DNA of 21,622 nucleotides from an uncultured Fibrobacter sp. (lineage in GTDB: Bacteria > Fibrobacterota > Fibrobacteria > Fibrobacterales > Fibrobacteraceae). Both the position numbers and the translations under genes were made by a program. Location of the stretch: contig CALATK010000042.1 in assembly GCA_937891805.1 (NCBI GenBank), positions 1 to 21,622 on the forward strand, in the 5' to 3' direction. How positions within the stretch are numbered: the stretch's first letter is position 1; the number at the start of each line of letters is the position of its first letter. The notes under the pieces are model-generated. The model made no database searches and was not told where the DNA came from. It saw only the letters and a list, made by a program, of their open reading frames with translations. This document shows, piece by piece, positions 1 through 8,453 of the stretch.

Positions 1-1
1 A

Positions 2-595
2 GTCGCCGTAGCAGGCCCCGATGTAACGGAATGTGAGTGCACTGTTGACGAGGCCAATCCCGATGTCAAGGGCGGCGATGTGACTGTTACATGGACTGTT
101 TCGGACTGCAAGGCCGGTTCTGACACCCCCAACGGGGATTGGAAATGGGCATGGACAGGAGCCACAGGGTCGACAGCCTCGGCTACAGCGACTGTTTCCA
201 AGAAGGGCGATACCAAGACCGCTTCGGTGAAGGTTACCAGTGCAAAGAACGCCTCTATGAATGTGACCTGCCCGACAGTGAAGGCTGTTAACTCTGATGT
301 TCCGGATTACATAATCGAAGAAAAAGATGCTGCAGGAAAAGTAACCGTTCCTAATGGTGCCTGTGTAACTATCAAAATTGCCGGAAACCTGAGGTGTGGT
401 CATGGCTGGCAAAACAATTCTTGTGAAATAATTGTCAATTACAATGGATCTGCCACCACAGCGGTGTCAAGTTCCACTGGAAACTGCAACAGTTCAAACG
501 CGGATAACACTGTTGCTGTAACAGCAAATTCTCAAGCATGTTTGGAGATTACTGGTGCAGATTCGGCTGATTGCTTTGTTTCTGTAGGTTGGTAA
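2..595 (+). CDS. Secreted PKD/Ig-like domain protein, 3' fragment
   Basis: The frame is open to the left edge, so this is the C-terminal 197 residues of a longer protein; the GTG at position 80 is internal, not a start. The first ~90 residues resemble the second PKD-like domain of the lipoprotein at 1945-3756. Both begin with a C-x-C-T motif, followed by a T-W-(T/S)-V-S-(D/G)-C strand, an aromatic-A-W-(T/A)-G turn, a beta-rich T/V stretch and a later Cys. The last ~95 residues form a different Cys-containing beta-rich domain ending in Trp. By analogy with the downstream relative it is probably an exported or lipid-anchored surface protein with a Ser-rich linker upstream, but that part is not visible. 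A strong terminator follows at 630-654. No enzymatic motif is seen. The relationship to the downstream gene is clear by eye; the function is unknown. Confidence 0.8.
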   Translation, partial: VAVAGPDVTECECTVDEANPDVKGGDVTVTWTVSDCKAGSDTPNGDWKWAWTGATGSTASATATVSKKGDTKTASVKVTSAKNASMNVTCPTVKAVNSDVPDYIIEEKDAAGKVTVPNGACVTIKIAGNLRCGHGWQNNSCEIIVNYNGSATTAVSSSTGNCNSSNADNTVAVTANSQACLEITGADSADCFVSVGW

Positions 596-623
596 TTTTC
601 GTTTTAAAAAGCATTTATGCCCC

Positions 624-644
624 CCCCCTCCCTCCCCGGGAGGG
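624..644 (+). repeat. Direct repeat copy 1 (21 bp, contains terminator stem)
   Basis: A C-rich stretch leading into the hairpin CCCTCCCCGGGAGGG is identical over 21 bp to 1814-1834. The copies are 1,190 bp apart and bracket the Rpn nuclease gene. Both are followed by T-runs. Confidence 0.75.
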
Positions 645-654
645 TTTCTTTTTT
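630..654 (+). terminator. Rho-independent terminator after the first gene
   Basis: CCCTCCCCGGGAGGG (630-644) can form a six-pair GC-rich stem with a three-base loop. It is followed by a T-rich run (645-654). The same hairpin recurs at 1820-1834 after the Rpn gene. Confidence 0.8.
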
Positions 655-695
655 GTAAAAAGATTCTTTACAGGGCCTTTTTCGTTTCAAAAAAA

Positions 696-759
696 CGTCT
701 TATACAGTACGGGGCATTCCGCCTCGCCGCCACCTCCGGGGCGCACCCGGATTAAGACG
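696..759 (+). promoter_or_regulatory. Possible structured leader before the Rpn gene
   Basis: CGTCTTA (696-702) is the exact reverse complement of TAAGACG (753-759), which ends two bases before the ATG at 762. Between them lies a smaller hairpin, CCGGG (736-740) with CCCGG (746-750). No Shine-Dalgarno sequence is visible before 762, so folding here could affect initiation. A TATACA hexamer at 701-706 could be a -10 box, but no good -35 lies at the right distance. Structure and role are inferred. Confidence 0.3.
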
Positions 760-761
760 CT

Positions 762-1793
762 ATGAGTAAAAACAAGCAAAGAAAAACCAAACCCGTCCGC
801 AAGAGACCTATCCCCGAATCGCTGCAGGGGCAAGTCTATCTGGATCCCAGATACGACACGGGTTTCAAGGAACTCTTCGACAGCGAAAGCGCCCTCAAGG
901 ATTTTTTGGACGGAGTCCTGCAACTGGAAGGCGACGACAAAATCAAGAGCCTCACCTTCACCTTCGACAAGACCATAACGATGCGTTCCGCCCGCAGCAA
1001 GAAGGTAATCCTGGACATCTTCGCCACCACGGGCACAGGACGCTTTATCGACATAGAGATGCAGAAGGCCGAGCACGACTTCTTTACCGACAGGGCTGTC
1101 CTTTACAAGGCTTTCTTGATTATCAAGGGCAAGCAGGAGATGGAACGGACCAAGGAGTTCCAGGCACTTCCCAGGGATATACGAGAAAGCAAGCGGTACG
1201 AGCTTCCGGAAACGGTCTCCATCTGGATTTGCGACTTTGACCTGTCAGGCTCCAGAGATGACGAATACATAGACGAGTGGGCACTCTATAGTCGCAATGC
1301 GCTAAAAAACGGCAGTGCGACACCCGTTTTCGGGAAAAATAAGTATATTATGATTAGTCTGCCCAAGTTCAAGAAATCCGAAAGCGAAGTCTCTGGATCC
1401 GTGGACGCCTGGCTGTACCTGCTGAACCATGCTGGCGATGGCAAGGAACTGCCGCATTTTGGCAACGAGATTCTGGAAGAAGCCCTGGAACGCATCCGGG
1501 TGGACAACGCAGACGACGAACTCTTGACGAAGCAGGAGAGGGACATGGTAACACGGGAAGAGATAGATACGATTATTGCCAGCGGCATACGTCGTGGCAC
1601 GGAAAAAGCCTGTGCCGAAGCCTGTGCGAAAGCCAGTGCCGAAGGCCGTGCAGAAGGTCTTGCCAAAGGCCTTACCAAAGGTCGTGCTGAAGGAATTGAC
1701 ATTCTGGAGTCCCTTGGCGTGCCGGCCAACCTAATCGAAAAAGCTCGGAAAATCGTAGCGGAGAAGGCCAAGGAATCTCCTGGCAAACCGTAG
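762..1793 (+). CDS. Rpn-family PD-(D/E)XK nuclease (recombination-promoting nuclease / putative transposase)
   Basis: A 343-residue protein. After a basic N-terminus (residues ~1-20) comes the family opening, with D-P-R-Y-D-x-x-F-K-E-L-F at about residues 28-39. The nuclease core has D85 (in L-D-I-F) and, on the next strand, E99-M-Q101, the D...E-x-Q form of the PD-(D/E)XK site typical of this family. The C-terminus (~residues 280-315) is a degenerate A-E-G / A-K-G repeat, also usual for Rpn proteins. Characterised members are Mg/Ca-dependent DNases that promote RecA-independent recombination; they are not classical transposases. The gene sits alone between two identical terminator repeats (624-644, 1814-1834) and separates two related surface-protein genes. 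No ribosome binding site is evident. The family call is firm; the cellular role is unknown. Confidence 0.9.
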   Translation: MSKNKQRKTKPVRKRPIPESLQGQVYLDPRYDTGFKELFDSESALKDFLDGVLQLEGDDKIKSLTFTFDKTITMRSARSKKVILDIFATTGTGRFIDIEMQKAEHDFFTDRAVLYKAFLIIKGKQEMERTKEFQALPRDIRESKRYELPETVSIWICDFDLSGSRDDEYIDEWALYSRNALKNGSATPVFGKNKYIMISLPKFKKSESEVSGSVDAWLYLLNHAGDGKELPHFGNEILEEALERIRVDNADDELLTKQERDMVTREEIDTIIASGIRRGTEKACAEACAKASAEGRAEGLAKGLTKGRAEGIDILESLGVPANLIEKARKIVAEKAKESPGKP

Positions 1794-1813
1794 CAACGCC
1801 ATATAGCCAGACG

Positions 1814-1834
1814 CCCCCTCCCTCCCCGGGAGGG
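1814..1834 (+). repeat. Direct repeat copy 2 (21 bp, contains terminator stem)
   Basis: Identical over 21 bp to 624-644, same orientation, just after the stop codon of the Rpn gene. Confidence 0.75.
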
Positions 1835-1841
1835 CTTTTTT
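1820..1841 (+). terminator. Rho-independent terminator after the Rpn gene
   Basis: CCCTCCCCGGGAGGG (1820-1834) forms the same hairpin as at 630-644 and is followed by C and a six-base T-run (1836-1841). Further T-runs follow at 1846-1851 and 1855-1860. Confidence 0.8.
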
Positions 1842-1881
1842 GCACTTTTTTGTGTTTTTTATCAATAAATCAAAATTTTTG

Positions 1882-1909
1882 TTTACGTTGGTAAAAAAAA
1901 GTATATATT
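1882..1909 (+). promoter_or_regulatory. Candidate promoter for the PKD/Ig lipoprotein
   Basis: TTTACG (1882-1887) and TATATT (1904-1909) are separated by 16 bp in an AT-rich stretch after the Rpn terminator. The predicted start of transcription would be near 1916, leaving a leader of about 30 nt before the chosen ATG at 1945. Confidence 0.45.
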
Positions 1910-1934
1910 AAGGTTTAGGTGTAATATAGGGTAT

Positions 1935-1938
1935 GGAG
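1935..1938 (+). promoter_or_regulatory. Ribosome binding site deciding the start at 1945
   Basis: GGAG lies six bases before ATG 1945. It overlaps the in-frame ATG at 1933, which has no site of its own, so 1945 is the better start. Confidence 0.6.
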
Positions 1939-1944
1939 TTGCTT

Positions 1945-3756
1945 ATGAAACGGGTGTTTTTAAGCATATTTTTCGTATGCGTAGTGGCCATCTTGTGGGC
2001 CTGCGACATGGGTGCCGTAGAGGCCAAGGGTCTAGAAGACGAAATGGCCCTATTGAACTATGGCGAATTCAACGAAGACGGCATGGCGAACCTCATTCCC
2101 GACGCCATGGCCGCCTGTAACGACGACCCCGAATGCGTGGCCGCCATGGAGAAGGCCGCCGGCAACGGCGAGCTGATCCTCAGTTCTAGCGAAGCTCAAG
2201 AAGAAGTAACCAGCTCTGCGGCGGATTCCTCTGCCAAGGGGAGCTCCTCGTCTGCCCAGAAGGGGCCGGTAATCCCTAGCTCCTCGTCGATAAAGGCTGA
2301 TACTTCGTCGGTAGCGTCCAGCAGTTCTGCCGTGAATCCCGGCAGCAGCACGACGGTGGTTTCTTCGTCTTCTAGGGGATCATCTATCCTTAATGGCGCG
2401 TGCAATGCGACTCCCGCAAGTGTTGAAAGGGGCGGGTCCGTGACCTGGAAATACGTGTCGCTGAATTCGAGCCTGGTTATCGAAAGCTACGAGTGGACCT
2501 TTGACGAGGGGAGTTCCATTACGACCAGCAAGGATGCCACGCCAAGTGTAAGCTATGCCGCGAAGGGACAGTACGGGGCTTCCGTGACAATCAACAAAGG
2601 GCTGGCTACCGAGAAGACGGTTAAATGTACCAATCCGGTTGAAGTGACTGGCATCAAGGTGAGCGGCTGCACGTGCACAACACCCTCGACATCCGTGGTG
2701 GTGTCTTCTTCCAAGCCCAAGGACGTGACCTGGTCCGTTAGTGGCTGCACCGGTGCAGAACCCTTCACTTACGCATGGGCAGGCGGTGCTTCGGGAACGG
2801 AAGCGTCTGCAACAATGACCCTCAAAAGTGTCGGAACGTATGCCCCGACGGTGACCGTCACCAATAGCGATGGCATGACTATGAGCCCCACCTGCAACTC
2901 GGTGTTGGCATCGGAATTGCCGGGGGCGGCGTGTAATGTTGGTGAGCACAACTATGATGCCAACAAGGCATCTATGAGTGTGGTTCCTGGACAAACCTTC
3001 TATTTTAAGCCAAACAATGTAACGGGTGTTACCGGAACCATGAGCATGACTTTGGCCGGTGGCGGTTCTTCCAAGACCATTTCCGTTGCCAACGGAACCA
3101 ACAATTCGGCTACGGAACTGACTGCACCCACCGATTTGGGGGTGTATCCCTATACTCTTTCCGTGGATGGCGAGGAAATGTGTTCCGCCAACGTGACGGT
3201 GGAATATCCCACATTGACCACGACTTGTTCCTGGGGAACGCCCGTAATGCCTGGAAGTTCTGTCCAGTTCAACATGGCCAAGTGCTCTGGCTGGACTGAT
3301 GCTATGGGTGGTAGTGCTACGATGGTGCTTACGCTGGATGGTGCAACCTCTAATTTGAGTGTTGATCGCTGGAATGGCTATAGTGGTAAAATTAAAGTCC
3401 CCGATGAGCTTGGCACGTACAACTATACAGTTACCTATGGGGGTAAGGAGGTTTGCGCTGGTTCCGTTACGACCGCATATCCCGCGATTACCTCGACGAG
3501 TTGCGCCCTTAAAAACAGCAATAAGTCGTTTACCCCTGGGGCAAGCTTCAGCAACTGGGACGCAAATGTTATTGGTCAAACTCTTGGCATGACCCTTTAC
3601 CTGGATGACGAAGAGGTCGGTTCAGCAAGTGCTAACCGCTATTACAATGGCGATAGTTGGATGTCGGTGACTCCGCCTACCGAGACCGGTACCCATGTAT
3701 TCCGCCTCGACTTCCACGGCAACACGGTGTGCGAAGTGGAATACGAAGTTGAGTAA
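1945..3756 (+). CDS. Secreted lipoprotein with Ser-rich linker, PKD-like and repeated Ig-like domains
   Basis: A 603-residue lipoprotein if started at ATG 1945; ATG 1933 would add four residues ahead of the basic M-K-R. The signal peptide ends in L-W-A-C with Cys20 as the likely lipidation site; Trp at -2 is unusual. Residues ~21-72 are acidic. Residues ~73-150 are a Ser-rich linker typical of Fibrobacter surface proteins. PKD-like domain 1 is ~151-238 (Y-E-W-T-F-D core) and PKD-like domain 2 is ~239-326, similar to the gene at 2-595. Three related beta-sandwich repeats follow at ~327-422, 423-513 and 514-603. Each starts with a Cys-containing strand and a (V/M/T)-P-G-x-(T/S) segment and ends with a G-(V/T)-(Y/H)-x-(Y/F) strand and a Cys near the end. 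No catalytic motif is seen; a surface binding or stalk role is inferred. A terminator follows at 3787-3820. Confidence 0.85.
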   Translation: MKRVFLSIFFVCVVAILWACDMGAVEAKGLEDEMALLNYGEFNEDGMANLIPDAMAACNDDPECVAAMEKAAGNGELILSSSEAQEEVTSSAADSSAKGSSSSAQKGPVIPSSSSIKADTSSVASSSSAVNPGSSTTVVSSSSRGSSILNGACNATPASVERGGSVTWKYVSLNSSLVIESYEWTFDEGSSITTSKDATPSVSYAAKGQYGASVTINKGLATEKTVKCTNPVEVTGIKVSGCTCTTPSTSVVVSSSKPKDVTWSVSGCTGAEPFTYAWAGGASGTEASATMTLKSVGTYAPTVTVTNSDGMTMSPTCNSVLASELPGAACNVGEHNYDANKASMSVVPGQTFYFKPNNVTGVTGTMSMTLAGGGSSKTISVANGTNNSATELTAPTDLGVYPYTLSVDGEEMCSANVTVEYPTLTTTCSWGTPVMPGSSVQFNMAKCSGWTDAMGGSATMVLTLDGATSNLSVDRWNGYSGKIKVPDELGTYNYTVTYGGKEVCAGSVTTAYPAITSTSCALKNSNKSFTPGASFSNWDANVIGQTLGMTLYLDDEEVGSASANRYYNGDSWMSVTPPTETGTHVFRLDFHGNTVCEVEYEVE

Positions 3757-3786
3757 TCAGAACAGTCTTGGTTAACAGATTTTTAC

Positions 3787-3820
3787 AAAAGGTTCCCGCA
3801 GTTATTGCTGGGAGCCTTTT
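3787..3820 (+). terminator. Rho-independent terminator
   Basis: AAAAGG (3787-3792) pairs with CCTTTT (3815-3820). Inside it, TCCC and GCA pair with TGC and GGGA around a short loop with one bulge. It lies about 30 bp after the lipoprotein stop codon. Confidence 0.75.
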
Positions 3821-3971
3821 GCCTTGTAATAAGTCACATATTTTTGAAATTTGCCTTTTTTTTTCATTTTTTCGTTTGCATTTTCAATAATAAAAGAATA
3901 GATTTTGGGGGTATTTTGTGGCGAGTTTATGCTTGCCGCATTTAGTTGCATATTAAAAAGGTGAAAAATCT

Positions 3972-6900
3972 ATGTCAAAAAGATTTTCCATATCGGGATT
4001 AGGGAATGTGTTTGGAAAGGTCTTACCGGCACTGCTGGTCACTGTAGGTGCGTTTAGCGGCACTGCAGATGCCCAGTGCGCGGGAACAGTGCGTTTTAAA
4101 GCCCCTAGTGATTGGACTGAAGCGTATTTCGGCACCCGAAATTGTCCGCCAGCGCAAGCAGGTCATGCTACCGTTAGGGATGACGACGGTTACTTCACCT
4201 TTGATTTGAGCACCATAGGCCATCAGGAAAATGGTGGAAATAGTTTCAGCATTCTCAGTAGCGTTACTCAGGGTAGCATTTCTATGATATCCTCGCTTAA
4301 CTGGGTAGCTCCGGTAGGCTCTGGCGAGGCCCCGCAGAATGCTCTCACGAATAACGCCGTGTTTCCTTGTCCGGGTGCAGGCAGTGTAACTTATATTGCA
4401 GATGATCCTTTGAATCCGGGGAAAACCTACAAGGGCTCCGTTCCTCCCTCGGCCAAGTACCTGTATGTCCTAGTTCCCGACGACAAGGACTGGCAGTCCG
4501 ATGTGATGATGGCCAGTGCTAATGGCGGTGCTGGAGTACAGATGCAGCCTGCTTCCGGTATGTGCGGTTGGTTCATGATGGTTTATGAAGAGGCTAAGGT
4601 CCCGGATGAAGTCATTATCTATAGAAAAAACAAACCTGAAGACCAGATTGGCCAGACTGGCTTGTGGGGTGATGGAGACCCGGTTCCGCTTCCGTTGAAG
4701 GCTGTTCTAGAAGCTTTCGGTTCCGACAGACTCTACTTTATTCCTGATGATTCTCAGTGGCCCGAGGGGATGGAAGATCAGCAAGGGTTGTTTATCACGG
4801 ATCCCGGTGTGGATGGCATTTGTAGTTTTAGCCTTGCCGCAGTAATCTATGACTCCGATGAAAGTGTAAATAATCTATTTTCTTCTGACCCGAATACCGC
4901 AGGTTACGGTGCGTGCACAGGTGTTCGCCGTGGAATTGTAAAAGAAGACCTGGGTTCTGATAACAAGCCTCAGTTTAACGCAGGAAATGCAAATGCCACA
5001 ACATGCGCTGGTACGGAAGCTGAATTCAATACTCTCTTTAACTATACTGCGGGAAAAAATGAAGTTCAGTGTTATGACATGAAGTTTAGACATTACGGCT
5101 CGGACCCCCGTTGGGGATTCGATTCGGATTCTACCCATTATGACCTTTCGGGAAACGAACTTGCAAGCGGGGGGTATACGGGTGGCTTTTATCCTCTTGA
5201 ATTGAAGACTGCCGCAACGCGAGTAGAGTCCATAAGTCCTCAGGCCTGCGACCAGTGCAGAACCAAGCGCAAGGCTGAAGCGCCGGTGCCCACCAGCTAC
5301 ACTGGAGATTTTGACAAGTATTGTACTACCAAGGGATGGACCGGCCCCTTTGACTGTGATAGGTTGACAGACCCGACGCATTCTTTCTTTAACGGTGATA
5401 ATCCCGGAGTATGGGATTGGGGAACCCGTCAGGATTGGGCCGGCGTTACCCGTAACCAGCAGTGGTGCTTCGAATCTCATGCAACCTTTACCTATCAAGA
5501 AGACCAAGAATTTACCTTCCGCGGTGACGACGATATTTGGGTGTTCATCAATAGGAAGATTGCTGTGGATAACGGTGGAGCCCATCTGGCCGCTCCGGGT
5601 CATGTTGTCCTGAAAAACTTGAATACCACCTACGGCGAAGGGTTCCTGGTTCCCGGTCAGGATTATCCCCTGGATATTTTCTTCTGCGACCGTCGTACCA
5701 CCATGACCAACGTGATTATCAAAACCAACATGTTCATCAAGCAGACCAGCGGTGTGAACGCAAGTTCCAAGGGCAAGGGTAGCGACGGCTCAGTCAATTA
5801 TGAAGTTTGCTATGACCAGAGTGGCGACGGCTCCTGTGCCTCTGTTGCTTTGGGACAGGCTGGCGGTAGCGGCGATGGTGAAATCCACGCCTGCGGCAAG
5901 GACATCGCCCAATATGGAAGCCTGAAGTTCAAGATTACCACTAGGGCTGGTGTTGAGGTGGCAACTTTGGAATCCGGCAAGTCCGGTATGCAATATGGTG
6001 GTATTGACCTTTCTGACGCGTTCAACCCCAAGGTGAACACGGATAAGATTAGCGGTCTTGCTCCGGGCAGTTACCGCCTGGTTATCGAATTCTGCGACAA
6101 GGGCGGAACCTGTAACGAAAAGACTCGAACCTACATCAACTTCCGCATCAAGGGTAACCTGGACGTGATGACCCAGACCTCTACCTATACGGTGAACGCG
6201 GGCGACGAAAAGAGTCCTCACTATGCGTCGGGTACCAAGTGGACCTTTGTTGGCGAAGGCCTTGCTGGCAGCCGCGTGCCGGTGTACGTGTCCGCCTTTG
6301 CCGACGGCGGCGTGGACCTGCTCAGCGCCATCGGTCAGAAATACACCCTGACCCTGGACAAGGGCATGACAGCCTATGCCACCAAGACCGGAGAAACGCC
6401 CATAACCTGGCCCAAGACTATCGGCGAATCGGGTATTGATACCATCTGGGTGTATCAGGGCCTGGAAGGCCTGACCGCCAGTCCAGAAGAAAAGACGGTT
6501 TCCTTGAAGACCGCCGCCAAGATCAAGTTCTATGCTCCGCGCTTGGACTTTGCCGAACCGGTGACCATTGATTCCGCTGGCCATGTGACTGCCTGGAAGC
6601 ATCCGATTGTGGGTGACCCGGATAGCTTGGATGGCGACGAATACTTCCACTGGATTGGTTCCGATGTGGATCTGTATGTGTTGATCGTGAACCCGGCTAC
6701 CAACGAGATTTGCACGGATTGTCAGATGACCTTGACTATGACCGATGCTTCTGCCGGTGTGACTATGCCAGGCGATGCCATTTCTCTCGGCGATGGAGCC
6801 TATGTGATTTCTATTCGTTCTCGCAAGGAATATATGGATTCTACGGCCTACATCACGATTTCGACTGCCGAAGATGCCAAGGGCCTGAGTCTGTCCTCTT

Positions 6901-8432
6901 ACGTGAATCTGCGTTTCCGCAAGCCGCCGGTACCGTTCCCGCAGCTGGTGGACATGTTCGATGTCCGTGGTGCTTCTTTGGGCGCCATCAGCATTCCTGA
7001 ACCCTATTACTCGCAGTCCAAGGAGTACCTGGACGGTAAGGGCGACTCTATCGTTATCCACTACGACAGGCCTTTCGCTCCGAACCCCCAGGGTGATTAC
7101 AAGGACTCCTTGCCGTTCTTGATATGTATCGACTGGGATGAAAACGTTTACGAAGAAATAAACTTTGTGGAGAAGGGATTCTCCAAGACCAAGAAGGATA
7201 CCGCCGTGGCGTGCTCCTACATGATCGACTCCCTGACTATCTACAACACGTTCATGGCCAAGTATAAGGCTAACGGCAACAAGAGTGACAGCGTTCTTTC
7301 CTTTGTCTCGGATTCTACCTTCTCGTCTCTGGTAAAGACGGCCGGCCGTGGAAAGGTGCTGAACTTTGCCACTTACGAGGACCGCAAGAAGATTACCAAG
7401 GGTCACTTCGATGGTAGCGTTACCGACCGTATGGCACCGGTGATTGTTTCTGCTCGCGTGGACAACTTCTCTGAACAGCTGAACCGCTTGACGGTGACGC
7501 TTTCTGAACCGGTGAAGATGATTGACGAAACCAATAGCAAGGCTCCGTTTACGTTCTACATGAACTCTGCGACGGAAGTGGCCGAGGCGGCCCGTTACGC
7601 TTCGCCTACGGCTAACGCAGCCCCCGGCGGACTCGGTTCTGAAAAGCTGACCCTGGTGTTCGACAAGACCCAGAGCACCAAGAACCCCACACCGCGTCTG
7701 GGCGACTTTATCCGCTTCCGCGCCGATTCTTGGATGTGGAGCGATACTACCAATATTTCAAGCGATGTTGCCCAGCGTGTTGCAGGCGATAGCGCCATGC
7801 ACTGGAATTCTCCCACGGATTACAACTCTACCAAGAGACTTCCGTCTCCTTGGGTGACTATCGTGGGTGACTACTCCGTAGAAGTATCCGCTATCAAGCT
7901 TGCTACCATGAACAAGGATATCGACGCCAAGAATACTCCTGCCGTGGAAGTATTCACGATTCCTACCACCATGGGCAAGGATGAAATCGCGAAGCTCTAT
8001 CCCAATACCCTCGGTTTTATCGTGAAGTCCGACATGGCGTCATTCATGAGCAAGGACTCTGTGACGGAGAAGTTCTTCAACGAACACCCCGAGGCCTTGG
8101 CCGAAGTTTACTTCCAGTACGACGTGAAGTTCTACACCAACCTAGGTAACTACGTTGCCGGCAAGAGCAACAAGATTTACTGCCTGGACGAAATCAACAA
8201 GCAGAAGTTTGGTAAGGAATACTTCGGTGGCAAGGATTGTCGCTCTACTCAGGGTAACTTCTACATTTCTTGGAATATGCTTTCCGATAAGAAGCGCCTG
8301 GTGGGTACCGGTGCCTATATCGCGAAGCTTTCCTCCTTCGTGAAACTTGCTCAGCTTGGCAAGGTCAAGTCCAGTAAGGCCGAAGAGACCGACATGTGGG
8401 GTGCCAAGCGCGGCAAGGGTATTGTGAAGTAA
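3972..8432 (+). CDS. Exported fibro-slime domain protein, 1,486 residues
   Basis: A very large exported protein. The signal peptide has a predicted cleavage at A-D-A | Q-C near residue 35. The N-terminal ~400 residues are Cys-containing beta-rich sequence with two similar segments (Y-V-L-V-P-D-D-x-x-W and Y-F-I-P-D-D-x-x-W). A C-D-Q-C motif precedes the fibro-slime domain at ~455-592, whose hallmark F-R-G-D-D-D-I-W-V-F-I-N starts at residue 516 and is followed by G-G-A-H and L-D-I-F-F. A segment starting near residue 1150 (D-R-M-A-P-V-I-V) resembles bacterial Ig-like domain 5. Residues ~1430-1452 resemble a FlgD-type Ig-like segment (W-N-M...R-L-V-G-T-G-A-Y-I). The end is a basic tail rich in Lys. 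Fibro-slime proteins of F. succinogenes are associated with the outer membrane and cellulose adhesion; that role here is inferred. It is probably monocistronic, with a 12-bp-stem terminator directly after it. A weak AAGG at 3958-3961 precedes the ATG. Confidence 0.92.
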   Translation: MSKRFSISGLGNVFGKVLPALLVTVGAFSGTADAQCAGTVRFKAPSDWTEAYFGTRNCPPAQAGHATVRDDDGYFTFDLSTIGHQENGGNSFSILSSVTQGSISMISSLNWVAPVGSGEAPQNALTNNAVFPCPGAGSVTYIADDPLNPGKTYKGSVPPSAKYLYVLVPDDKDWQSDVMMASANGGAGVQMQPASGMCGWFMMVYEEAKVPDEVIIYRKNKPEDQIGQTGLWGDGDPVPLPLKAVLEAFGSDRLYFIPDDSQWPEGMEDQQGLFITDPGVDGICSFSLAAVIYDSDESVNNLFSSDPNTAGYGACTGVRRGIVKEDLGSDNKPQFNAGNANATTCAGTEAEFNTLFNYTAGKNEVQCYDMKFRHYGSDPRWGFDSDSTHYDLSGNELASGGYTGGFYPLELKTAATRVESISPQACDQCRTKRKAEAPVPTSYTGDFDKYCTTKGWTGPFDCDRLTDPTHSFFNGDNPGVWDWGTRQDWAGVTRNQQWCFESHATFTYQEDQEFTFRGDDDIWVFINRKIAVDNGGAHLAAPGHVVLKNLNTTYGEGFLVPGQDYPLDIFFCDRRTTMTNVIIKTNMFIKQTSGVNASSKGKGSDGSVNYEVCYDQSGDGSCASVALGQAGGSGDGEIHACGKDIAQYGSLKFKITTRAGVEVATLESGKSGMQYGGIDLSDAFNPKVNTDKISGLAPGSYRLVIEFCDKGGTCNEKTRTYINFRIKGNLDVMTQTSTYTVNAGDEKSPHYASGTKWTFVGEGLAGSRVPVYVSAFADGGVDLLSAIGQKYTLTLDKGMTAYATKTGETPITWPKTIGESGIDTIWVYQGLEGLTASPEEKTVSLKTAAKIKFYAPRLDFAEPVTIDSAGHVTAWKHPIVGDPDSLDGDEYFHWIGSDVDLYVLIVNPATNEICTDCQMTLTMTDASAGVTMPGDAISLGDGAYVISIRSRKEYMDSTAYITISTAEDAKGLSLSSYVNLRFRKPPVPFPQLVDMFDVRGASLGAISIPEPYYSQSKEYLDGKGDSIVIHYDRPFAPNPQGDYKDSLPFLICIDWDENVYEEINFVEKGFSKTKKDTAVACSYMIDSLTIYNTFMAKYKANGNKSDSVLSFVSDSTFSSLVKTAGRGKVLNFATYEDRKKITKGHFDGSVTDRMAPVIVSARVDNFSEQLNRLTVTLSEPVKMIDETNSKAPFTFYMNSATEVAEAARYASPTANAAPGGLGSEKLTLVFDKTQSTKNPTPRLGDFIRFRADSWMWSDTTNISSDVAQRVAGDSAMHWNSPTDYNSTKRLPSPWVTIVGDYSVEVSAIKLATMNKDIDAKNTPAVEVFTIPTTMGKDEIAKLYPNTLGFIVKSDMASFMSKDSVTEKFFNEHPEALAEVYFQYDVKFYTNLGNYVAGKSNKIYCLDEINKQKFGKEYFGGKDCRSTQGNFYISWNMLSDKKRLVGTGAYIAKLSSFVKLAQLGKVKSSKAEETDMWGAKRGKGIVK

Positions 8433-8453
8433 TCCTCTGCAAAAGTTGAATTT

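Noticed and set aside
80..595. GTG at position 80 as a gene start
   Set aside because: The frame is open to the left edge and the homologous domain begins upstream of this codon, so it is internal.
1600..1700. Short tandem DNA repeat near the end of the Rpn gene
   Set aside because: It encodes the A-E-G / A-K-G run common to Rpn proteins and is degenerate at DNA level, so it is a protein feature rather than a separate repeat element.
2380..3579. 399-codon - strand frame antisense to the PKD/Ig lipoprotein
   Set aside because: Low-complexity translation rich in His, Arg and Gly, no start signal, and the + strand gene is clearly real.
3901..3971. Promoter for the fibro-slime gene
   Set aside because: AT-rich sequence with CATATT/TATTAA near 3949-3956 could hold a -10 box, but no convincing -35 or TG extension is present, so it is not listed.
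5790..7406. Very long reading frame on the - strand inside the fibro-slime gene
   Set aside because: The + strand frame carries a signal peptide, the fibro-slime hallmark and family-like ends; the reverse frame has no recognisable domain and is a by-product of codon bias.
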